A program made the translations under genes and the position numbers. Positions 1 to 10,306 of a stretch of 64,000 bases of DNA are shown here, in pieces. The stretch comes from Norana najaformis (lineage: Eukaryota; Annelida; Clitellata; Crassiclitellata; Hormogastridae), in assembly GCA_964023275.1 (NCBI GenBank), contig OZ029913.1, positions 43,524,757 through 43,588,756 on the forward strand, given 5' to 3'. Within the stretch, counting starts at the first letter, position 1. Every line of letters begins with the position of its first letter. The notes under the pieces are model-generated. The model saw only the letters and a program-made list of their open reading frames with translations. It was not told the DNA's origin and made no database searches.

Positions 1-1
1 C

Positions 2-1319
2 GTCTACCTGCTCCTGCTGGCCGCATCCGACTCACTGTACCTTATCAACGTATTCCTCACCAAGACGCTTACGATCATGCGCTGCTGGTATTTCGGCAAC
101 AGCAAGGCGGATATTGTGAACCGTAGTCACGTCGTCTGCGTACTTCTCCAGTACCTGTCCGATCTGTTCTCTGACTACTCCACCTGTCTGATCCTTGCCT
201 TCACGATTGAACGCAGCGTAGCCGTTTTCCTCCCGATCAAGTTCAAGGAGCTGTGCACTGTCTGGCGAGCCAGGGTCGCCTGTGTCTCCATCTTGATAGT
301 CGTTGCCTCGCTCATCGCGCCCTACCACATACTCTCGATCGGCGTCTATCCGGACTACCACATTTGTGCCATCCTGGCCGAACATGAAGCCATTTTCTCC
401 ATCCTGTACATCGTGGAGATGATGGTTTTTCGCGTGGTTCCTGTACTCCTAATCGCCATACTGAATGCGTTCATTATCGCCCGTGTCACCCGCCTGACAA
501 GGTATTAATTTTGAGCTAATAGTGCTGAGATCATGCATAATAAAAATTCAAGGGCATAAATAATGGGAAAACATCCATAATAAAATAAAATTTTAACTTA
601 AACTTTGTTCAAACCTCAGTCAAAACAACATTTGCTATCCCTATACAACTGATTTGTTTATCAGAAGAGAAAAAGTTAAAAGCAGGGAACTTGTGAGCAA
701 TTTCATTTCATGTGTAACCTGTTCTGCTCATGGTAGTCACATAAGTATCTACATGATAAGAATATGGCGAGGATGACTAGATAATTATCCTGCAGTTTAA
801 CTGCATCTGAATGCAACTTGTAAAATGTTTCAATAAACGATGATTTTTATTTGAATTGATTTGATTTGATATGATTTGAAAAGGGAGAAGAACAAAAGAC
901 GCGATGCGGCGCAGAAGCTACTCGAAAGCAAGAAGCAGAAGAAGAGGAAGAACTCGCGGGCAATGAAGAACGAGGACCGCAACCTCCAGCTGACGATGAT
1001 CCTGATCCTTGTGTCGATGAGCTACGTCATCGCATACGTACCCGTGCTGCTGCACTTCGTACTCTACAAGCTCTACCTGTCCAAGGTGATCGTCGTGCAC
1101 GGCAACTGGCTTGACATCATGGGCAACTGCTCCAAGGCGCTCTACATCTCCGGATTCGCGATCAACTTCTTCCTTTATACTGTCAGTGGTCGGGTGTTCC
1201 GCGATCAGCTGAGGAACCTCCTGTGTCGCCCATTTGCGTCTCTTAGGGCGCAGCGGAACGGGACTACGACCCACTGCACTCTGGCCACCAACGCGCCCGA
1301 GGTCTCGTCCGTGCTATGA
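2..1319 (+). CDS. Class A (rhodopsin-family) neuropeptide-type GPCR, 5' partial
   Basis: Two exons, 2-501 and 884-1319, joined by a 382-nt GT-AG intron (ACAAG|GTATT ... GAAAAG|GG); the split Arg codon keeps frame. The gene runs off the left edge, so the N terminus and TM1 are missing. Visible parts: TM2 with LAASDSLYL, a TM3 Cys (HVVC), the DRY-equivalent ERSVAV, an ECL2 Cys (YHIC), TM5 ending in LLIAILNAFIIARV, a very basic third intracellular loop (KKQKKRKN), TM6 and TM7 with NFFLYTVSGRVFR in place of NPxxY. The intron lies in intracellular loop 3. Receptors with this TM7 pattern are G-protein-coupled plasma-membrane receptors for FMRFamide-like or related peptides (family knowledge); the ligand cannot be told from sequence. 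Stop TGA at 1317-1319. A myosuppressin-like or orphan peptide receptor is equally possible. Confidence 0.85.
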
Positions 1320-1414
1320 CTGGCTTCTATCTCTTTCGGTTGTGGCGCACATAAGGCGCGTGCGGTGGGCAAGAGGAAGTCGGTTGGCATACCTTTCGTT
1401 ACTATATTTTAGTG

Positions 1415-1580
1415 TATGACGGACTAGCACGGTCCGTACACGCAGACCTAAAATGGCGTGGCGCCTGTTTATAAGGGGCAGCGGTGGTGAAGCGATCGCA
1501 CTCGATAATTCACGGAAAACCAAACAGAGTCGAGGCTAAATTAATGTCGCTATAGACAAACGTGTACATATGACACTCAC
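1415..1580 (+). mobile_element. SINE family B copy (partial)
   Basis: Shares ordered blocks with 28405-28570 and, in reverse, 49285-49450: GCTAGCACGG-like, a TGGCGTGGCGCC block, CGATAATTCA, GTCGAGGC and GTCGCTATAGA before CGTGTACAT. This is the most diverged copy and lacks the tRNA-like head seen at 28300. It lies in the 3' flank of the GPCR gene. Confidence 0.6.
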
Positions 1581-1855
1581 ACGCCAGCGCTGAACAAATG
1601 ACTGTTTACGTTACACTGCTAACACGATAACGTTACGTTACACCGTAGACATGTCAGAGGTCGTGTTCATACTATGTCACTCGCAAGGCGGAGCAAAGTA
1701 AATGACATGAAACTTGAAGAACATTGAGACACCAGCCCAGTGATTAATCATTTATTCAACATCAGTGAGTGCCAGTCGGTGTAATGCAAACTATAGAGCG
1801 ACAAGGGGACAGAAACATGTATCCATTTTTAGTTTAACCGCATTTCCTCTCGTCC

Positions 1856-4800
1856 CCTCACCGTCACCGCAACCTTCGTCTCCATCCTCTCACCATCACC
1901 GCAACCTTCGTCCCCATCCTCTCACTATCACCGCAACCTTCGTCCCCATCCTCTCACCATCACCGCAACCTACGTCCCCATCCTCTCACCGTCACCGCAA
2001 CCTTCGTCCCCATCCTCTCACCATCACCGTAACCTTCGTCCCCATCCTCTCACCATCACCGCAACCTTCGTCCTCATCCTCTCACCATCACCGCAACCTT
2101 CGTCCTCATCCTCTCACCATCACCGCAACCTTCGTCCTCATCCTCTCACCATCACCGCAACCTTCGTTCTCATCCTCTCACCATCACAGCAACCTTCGTC
2201 CTCATCCTGTCACCATCACCGCAACCTTCGTCCCCATCCTCTCACCATCCCCGCAACCTTCGTCTCCATCCTCTCACCATCACCGCAACCTTCGTCCCCA
2301 TCCTCTCACCATCACCGCAACCTTCGTCCCCATCCTCTCACCATCATCGCAACCTTCGTCCCCATCCTCTCACCATCCCCGCAACCTTCGTCCCCATCCT
2401 CTCACCATCACCGCAACCTTCGTCCCCATCCTCTCACCATCACCGCAACCTTCGTCCTCATCCTCTCACCATCACCGCAACCTTCGTTCTCATCCTCTCA
2501 CCATCACAGCAACCTTCGTCCTCATCCTCTCACCATCACCGCAACCTTCGTCCCCATCCTCTCACCATCCCCGCAACCTTCGTCTCCATCCTCTCACCAT
2601 CACCGCAACCTTCGTCCCCATCCTCTCACCATCACCGCAACCTTCGTCCCCATCCTCTCACCATCATCGCAACCTTCGTCCCCATCCTCTCACCATCCCC
2701 GCAACCTTCGTCCCCATCCTCTCACCATCACCGCAACCTTCGTCCCCATCCTCTCACCATCACCACAACCTTCGTTCTCATCCTCTCACCATCACCGCAA
2801 CCTTCGTCCTCATCCTCTCACCATCACCGCAAACATCTTCCCCATCCTCTCACCATCACCGTAACCTTCGTTCTCATCCTCTCACCATCACCGTAACCTT
2901 CGTCCTCATCCTCTCACCATCACCGTAACCTTCGTCCTCATCCCCTCACCATCACCGCAACCTTCGTTCTCATCCTCTCACCATCACAGCAACCTTCGTC
3001 CTCATCCTGTCACCATCACCGCAACCTTCGTCCCCATCCTCTCACCATCACCGCAACCTTCGTCTCCATCCTCTCACCATCACCGCAACCTTCGTCCCCA
3101 TCCTCTCACCATCACCGCAACCTTCGTCCCCATCCTCTCACCATCATCGCAACCTTCGTCCCCATCCTCTCACCATCCCCGCAACCTTCGTCCCCATCCT
3201 CTCACCATCACCGCAACCTTCGTTCTCATCCTCTCACCATCACCGTAACCTTCGTCCTCATCCTCTCACCATCACCGTAACCTTCGTCCTCATCCTCTCA
3301 CCATCACCGCAACCTTCGTTCTCATCCTCTCACCATCACAGCAACCTTCGTCCTCATCCTGTCACCATCACCGCAACCTTCGTCCCCATCCTCTCACCAT
3401 CCCCGCAACCTTCGTCTCCATCCTCTCACCATCACCGCAACCTTCGTCCCCATCCTCTCACCATCACCGCAACCTTCGTCCCCATCCTCTCACCATCATC
3501 GCAACCTTCGTCCCCATCCTCTCACCATCCCCGCAACCTTCGTCCCCATCCTCTCACCATCACCGCAACCTTCGTCCTCATCCTCTCACCATCACCGCAA
3601 CCTTCGTCCTCATCCTCTCACCATCACCGCAACCTTCGTCCTCATCCTCTCACCATCACCGCAACCTTCGTCCTCATCCTCTCACCATCACCGCAACCTT
3701 CGTCCTCATCCTCTCACCATCACCGCAACCTTCGTTCTCATCCTCTCACCATCACCGTAACCTTCGTCCTCATCCTCTCACCATCACCGTAACCTTCGTC
3801 CTCATCCTCTCACCATCACCGCAACCTTCGTTCTCATCCTCTCACCATCATCGCAACCTTCGTCCCCATCCTCTCACCATCCCCGCAACCTTCGTCCCCA
3901 TCCTCTCACCATCACCGCAACCTTCGTCCTCATCCTCTCACCATCACCGCAACCTTCGTCCTCATCCTCTCACCATCACCGCAACCTTCGTCCTCATCCT
4001 CTCACCATCACCGCAACCTTCGTCCTCATCCTCTCACCATCACCGCAACCTTCGTCCTCATCCTCTCACCATCACCGCAACCTTCGTCCTCATCCTCTCA
4101 CCATCACCGCAAACATCTTCCCCATCCTCTCACCATCACCGCAACCTTCGTTCTCATCCTCTCACCATCACCGTAACCTTCGTCCTCATCCTCTCACCAT
4201 CACCGTAACCTTCGTCCTCATCCTCTCACCATCACAGCAACCTTCGTCCTCATCCTGTCACCATCACCGCAACCTTCGTCCCCATCCTCTCACCATCACC
4301 GCAACCTTCGTCTCCATCCTCTCACCATCACCGCAACCTTCGTCCCCATCCTCTCACCATCACCGCAACCTTCGTCCCCATCCTCTCACCATCATCGCAA
4401 CCTTCGTCCCCATCCTCTCACCATCCCCGCAACCTTCGTCCCCATCCTCTCACCATCACCGCAACCTTCGTTCTCATCCTCTCACCATCACCGTAACCTT
4501 CGTCCTCATCCTCTCACCATCACCGTAACCTTCGTCCTCATCCTCTCACCATCACCGCAACCTTCGTTCTCATCCTCTCACCATCACAGCAACCTTCGTC
4601 CTCATCCTGTCACCATCACCGCAACCTTCGTCCCCATCCTCTCACCATCCCCGCAACCTTCGTCTCCATCCTCTCACCATCACCGCAACCTTCGTCCCCA
4701 TCCTCTCACCATCACCGCAACCTTCGTCCCCATCCTCTCACCATCATCGCAACCTTCGTCCCCATCCTCTCACCATCCCCGCAACCTTCGTCCCCATCCT

Positions 4801-6552
4801 CTCACCATCACCGCAAACTTCGTCCTCATCCTCTCACCATCACCGCAACCTTCGTCCTCATCCTTCGTCCTCATCCTCTCACCATCACCGCAACCTTCGT
4901 CCTCATCCTCTCACCATCACCGCAACCTTCGTCCTCATCCTCTCACCATCACCGCAACCTTCGTCCTCATCCTCTCACCATCACCGCAACCTTCGTTCTC
5001 ATCCTCTCACCATCACCGTAACCTTCGTCCTCATCCTCTCACCATCACCGTAACCTTCGTCCTCATCCTCTCACCATCACCGCAACCTTCGTTCTCATCC
5101 TCTCACCATCACAGCAACCTTCGTCCTCATCCTGTCACCATCACCGCAACCTTCGTCCCCATCCTCTCACCATCCCCGCAACCTTCGTCTCCATCCTCTC
5201 ACCATCACCGCAACCTTCGTCCCCATCCTCTCACCATCACCGCAACCTTCGTCCCCATCCTCTCACCATCATCGCAACCTTCGTCCCCATCCTCTCACCA
5301 TCCCCGCAACCTTCGTCCCCATCCTCTCACCATCACCGCAACCTTCGTCCTCATCCTCTCACCATCACCGCAACCTTCGTCCTCATCCTCTCACCATCAT
5401 CGCAACCTTCGTCCCCATCCTCTCACCATCCCCGCAACCTTCGTCCTCATCCTCTCACCATCACCGCAACCTTCGTCCTCATCCTCTCACCATCACCGCA
5501 ACCTTCGTCCTCATCCTCTCACCATCACCGCAACCTTCGTCCTCATCCTCTCACCATCACCGCAACCTTCGTCCTCATCCTCTCACCATCACCGCAACCT
5601 TCGTCCTCATCCTCTCACCATCACCGCAACCTTCGTCCTCATCCTCTCACCATCACCGCAACCTTCGTCCTCATCCTCTCACCATCACCGCAACCTTCGT
5701 TCTCATCCTCTCACCATCACAGCAACCTTCGTCCTCATCCTGTCACCATCACCGCAACCTTCGTCCCCATCCTCTCACCATCACCGCAACCTTCGTCTCC
5801 ATCCTCTCACCATCACCGCAACCTTCGTCCCCATCCTCTCACCATCACCGCAACCTTCGTCCCCATCCTCTCACCATCATCGCAACCTTCGTCCCCATCC
5901 TCTCACCATCCCCGCAACCTTCGTCCCCATCCTCTCACCATCACCGCAACCTTCGTCCCCATCCTCTCACCATCACCGTAACCTTCGTCCTCATCCTCTC
6001 ACCATCACCGCAACCTTCGTCCTCATCCTCTCACCATCACCGCAACCTTCGTCCTCATCCTCTCACCATCACCGCAACCTTCGTCCTCATCCTCTCACCA
6101 TCACCGCAACCTTCGTCCTCATCCTCTCACCATCACCGCAACCTTCGTCCTCATCCTCTCACCATCACCGCAACCTTCGTCCTCATCCTCTCACCATCAC
6201 AGCAACCTTCGTCCTCATCCTCTCACCATCACCGCAACCTTCGTCTCTATCCTCTCACCATCACCGCAACCTTCGTCCTCATCCTCTCACCATCACCGCA
6301 ACCTTCGTCCTCATCCTCTCACCATCACCGCAACCTTCGTCCTCATCCTCTCACCATCACCGCAACCTTCGTCCTCATCCTCTCACCATCACCGCAACCT
6401 TCGTCCTCATCCTCTCACCATCACCGCAACCTTCGTCCTCATCCTCTCACCATCACCGCAACCTTCGTCCTCATCCTCTCACCATCCCCGCAACCTTCGT
6501 CCTCATCCTCTCACCATCACCGCAACCTTCGTCCTCATCCTCTCACCATCCC
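1856..6552. repeat. 32-bp minisatellite with 11-unit higher-order block (~147 units)
   Basis: Head-to-tail 32-bp units, roughly CACCGCAACCTTCGTCCCCA followed by TCCTCTCACCAT. Variants recur at fixed sites: CCCC/CCTC/TCTC/CTCC, CATCACC/CATCCCC/CATCATC/CATCACA, CGCAACC/CGTAACC and CCTCTC/CCTGTC. The rare CCTGTC variant occurs at about 2206, 3006, 3358, 4254, 4606, 5131 and 5739. The gaps are 25, 11, 28, 11, 16 (+13 nt) and 19 units, so an ordered block of 11 units (352 bp) has been copied repeatedly. One 13-bp partial duplication is at about 4860-4872. The + strand is pyrimidine-rich. The array ends in a C run at 6550. The unit has no stop codon in any + frame, so long ORFs arise by chance. Confidence 0.97.
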
Positions 6553-6904
6553 CCCCCGCATCATGGATTTTCCTCTGTCCCTGCGTATGGAAGAAAAGAA
6601 ACAAAGCAACGTGTAACGATATCATTGAAGGAGTATTATTAAAATTTAAGAAAACCGAAACTCTAAAATGCCGCACATTCGCTGGTTAATTGTTTAATCC
6701 GTGAGTAAAGAGCAGGTCATCGATAGTGTCACTTAGCTGTGTTCGACGATCTCAATAGCTGTTCGATCATCCAAAGAAAATACCCGTTCTGATGAGCATC
6801 TATCAATTGTGAACACCTATCAGATGCTGCCAATATCAACTCTCGCTGAAGGTCCTGTTTTTACAAACTGCGTCAGGGCCAGTCTGTCAATTTATCGTCT
6901 GACA
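6553..6904. other. No recognisable feature
   Basis: AT-rich sequence between the minisatellite and a retrotransposon fragment. I see no coding exon, repeat unit or RNA gene here. Confidence 0.5.
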
Positions 6905-7385
6905 CTTGTTATAAATCATGACGCGCTTGCCCTATTGTAAAATAGTTCTTGCAAGCCTTCCGAAGAACCTCATTTATCAGCTTCAGCCTGTCCTGAACGG
7001 CGCTGTCTGGATTGTGGCCAACTTGCCAGAGTTTTTGTATATCTCTAACTACATTCGAGAAACACTGCATTGACTCCCCAATGAGGAAGATTCTGCTCAC
7101 AAAGGAGATGGGTCCTCGATAGTCGGCTCACCCCCCAGAATACACCAGAGAGCTTCTTCTCCCTGTTTCGAACCAGCCTGGTTGACAAACTTTGAGTTCT
7201 TCGGCCCTTGGCGATCTGATAAGCTCGCGCTACCGTACGACGGCTCGGGTTCACCATTCTTTCTCATGTGGACCGTCCTTAAGGAACAATCTTCCTCTGG
7301 AAATTCGGACTCTTCTTGCCAAAATAGCTCAAGAAACATTCTCGGTTTATCATAAGAGGCATCTTCATAGAAATGTTAGATAGTC
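6905..7385 (+). pseudogene. Non-LTR retrotransposon RT C-terminus (CR1/L2-like), frameshifted
   Basis: Read across frames, the + strand gives the usual C-terminal signature of CR1/L2-like reverse transcriptases: LPYCKIVLASLPKNLI (family pattern DYCNSLLAGLP), then ETLHWLPNE (LHWLPV), then HHSFSCGPSLRNNLPLEIR (FSVAGPxLWNxLPxxIR). Stops and frameshifts separate the blocks, so it is dead. Minus-strand reading frames over this region are shadows. Confidence 0.75.
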
Positions 7386-8394
7386 AGAGTTAGAATAATA
7401 TGGTTTGTTGGATATTAGAGTGATATATGACATGATTGCGGATAAAGGGGTTTGTTCAAAACCAATTTATTTCCAGTTTATTCGACAGAGTATATTAAGT
7501 TAATCAACTTTAATCAAACCGTATTTTCACATTTAAGTCGAATTTCACCAATTCAAAATTTACTGTTACCGCCATTTCGGCTCTACTAAGAAAATAGAAT
7601 TCGTGTCGGCAATTTTAAAGCTGACGTTTACCAATTTTTTTTAACTTATGATTTCAACTACAAATTCCAACAAGATAGTATTCATGTCGTCAGTTTGCTG
7701 ATGATCTATATTCTCAGTTTACACGATGGTGAACGGTTCCCTGATATGGCTCGACCGTCACGCTTGAGTGCTTTGGAATTTTAATACGGCAGGTTGACTC
7801 ACGTCGGAACGCTTTAAAATACACAAAAATAGTTAATATCTTGAAATCAGTTATTGATTACATTTATTCAATATTTGTCATTTTTGACTGATTGATTTTT
7901 AAAAAATTAAATTTATTCACTGTTAAACATTTAAAAAATTTAGACCTTGATTTCACATTTCTGATGCAATTCTCTAGTGGCGATTAAATTTACTTTGCTT
8001 TTTATTAATTAATTACTGTATCTATCACTCAATATATACCTTGGGCAAAAAAATCAATAAATCAATCAGTCAATTTATTTATTTATTTGAAAGTTTGCTT
8101 ATGTATTTGTGTTTTCTTCACTAGCTTACCTATTTAATTATTTATTTATATTTGTTTTGCGTAAATTAGTAAATTTAATTTGAGTAATTGTTAGCTGATT
8201 CTAATCCTAAAAATTTAGATGGTTTTACTTCAAACATTTCGCCAAGCCAAACAATAGCAAAGACTATTCCAGAACGATGCTTACGTGGATTTTGCAATTC
8301 TGAAGGAACACATCGATTCATATATCATTAATTTAGTCTGCAATATAAAATTAACCAATTCATTAACTCAAAAAATTAAATAAATTCATAAACG
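7386..8394. other. AT-rich intergenic stretch, nothing recognised
   Basis: Strongly AT-rich with short ATTTATTT-type runs around 8060-8160. No exon, repeat family or RNA gene could be supported. Confidence 0.5.
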
Positions 8395-8733
8395 TAAACT
8401 AGAAGATCTAAAGCACCATTTAAACGCTGATGCGCATAGCACCAGTTTATTCACGAACGCTGAAACAATTCAGAGGGGCTGTCCAGAGATACGGAATGAA
8501 GAACAAGATCCGGTTGCCTGAGAGAAAATTAGAGAGAAAAGGAGGCAAAGTAGCTGCAATGGTGGGTTATGTTTAGGTTGAGAGATACAGGAAGGGCGGT
8601 GAACTGGATTGATTGGGATAAGATTTCCTGAAGAAGTGGGGCTTCGATTTCAATGCAAAGCCTGAAGAGCGATAGATAGAGAGGGGCTTGAGACACAAAT
8701 TCATAAAATAAAAAGAGCTTCAGTCTGACCTTT
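8395..8733 (-). mobile_element. LINE family F, 3' end
   Basis: On the minus strand the last residues of an RT-like frame (LKLFLFYEFVSQAPLYLSLF) are followed by a 3' UTR with CTCAACCTAAACATAACCCA and CAGCCCCTCTGAATTG. The same order occurs at 43965-44520 (+), with pieces at 49480-49690 (-) and 56770-56840 (+). It abuts the last exon of the coiled-coil gene. Its GTGAATAAACTGG (8445-8457) holds an AATAAA that could act as that gene's poly(A) signal. Confidence 0.7.
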
Positions 8734-10271
8734 TTAAGACGCCTTTGGGCTTCCATGGTTTGCTATGTTTAGTTTGAGTTGAAGTTTTCGTTCGATGAGT
8801 TCCTTCTCTATTAATCTCTGCTTCTGAATCTCTTCCATATTTAGCTGATTATCCTCGACGAGTCGTTGAACAGCATCCCGCGTCGCGTCTTCGTCCTAAC
8901 AAAACAAATACATCGACCAACTGAGAAGACGTAGAGGAGAAAGACCACCCTGCAGCACGATGGTCTAATTGGCACCGCGTTGGGTCTGTCATCTAAAGAT
9001 TGCAGGTTCGACAGACAGGTTCGAACCTGCTGAGAGGACTCTGTGGACTGGGTGAAGTCGAAAAATTAAGGAAGATAGGAAGATTATAATTAGGAAAACA
9101 GAGAGAATACGCAGAATGAAGAGGAGGAAATAGGGCACTGCAGGAGAAGGAAGAGGAAGATGAGAATGAGGAGGAAAAGGGAGAGGGAGGAAGATTAAGA
9201 GGAGAACAAGGGAATTTGGGGAGAAGTCATTTTAGGCAACCTTCCTCTCATTCTATCCCAGTTAGATAATGATTTATATCATTTAACTATTTATATTACC
9301 AATTTTACCAATCTCAACGTCTTTTTCCTTACTATAATGTCCTCTCACCCTACCTATCTCAATGTCCTCTCTCCCTAACTATCTCAGCTCTTTTATCCTT
9401 TTTTATATTACTCTCTTTTGCCCTATATCTTCCGTCACTGATTTGTGGCTAATGACGTCCTTGGCTTGACCTTGCTTTCCAGTCTGTTCGGCGAATCAGA
9501 ACTCGGTTAAGCGAAGGTCGGAACCCTAGAATCTTCGGCACAGCGACTTGATGGGCTCCACAAAATAAATGGCCAGAGGGCTCAGCGGATTTTGTTCCAA
9601 CGGGATGTTTTCCCCTCGATTCAGGTTCGACCTCCGCTTTCTCACATACCAGACTCAGAGGCGGGATTTACGAAAACAAGCAACACCAGACGACTCATGG
9701 TGAATGATGCTAGAACATTTGTAGTGCGCCCGAGAGATGTCATTGAAAGGCGCTATATCCAAATTCCGAAACACAAATGAGTTGGCACAGTGGCAGATTG
9801 CTTTCCCGTCTGCATCCGCAGCTCGAATTCCCGTGTTTAAGTGAAAATCACAACTCGTTGTCGAGCCGCAACAAAAACAGACAGACAGATCGACATACAG
9901 ATTGGCAAGGAGGTAGAAACAGAAAGACAGGCAGACGGACAGACAGACAGGCAAAACGCAAATAAGTCGGAGGGCCAGGACAGACAGGTGGCACAGAAAG
10001 ACAGGACAGACAGACAGCTAGACAAACAAACATACAAGCAATAAAACAGAAACACAGATAGACAAAGACTTAACATATGATTGACTCTTTGTACAAATAA
10101 CCTGTGATTGCTTCGTTGGAGAAGCAGACGAACTTTCAGACAGAATGACAGACATGCACAGAGAAAGTAGGGCCCTATCGGAGACAAACTATCAGAAACA
10201 CATACATACATTAATACAAACGATAGACAGGCAGAATAACAACGCACATACATACATACATACATACAGGC

Positions 10272-10306
<35 letters not shown>

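Noticed and set aside
1765-2928. 387-codon repetitive protein gene
   Set aside because: The frame results from a stop-free 32-bp unit read in three frames. There is no start context, splice site or non-repeat coding sequence.
1856-6552. CRISPR-like array of 32-bp repeats
   Set aside because: Units are contiguous with no unique spacers, the context is an intron-bearing animal genome, and there are no cas genes. It is a minisatellite.
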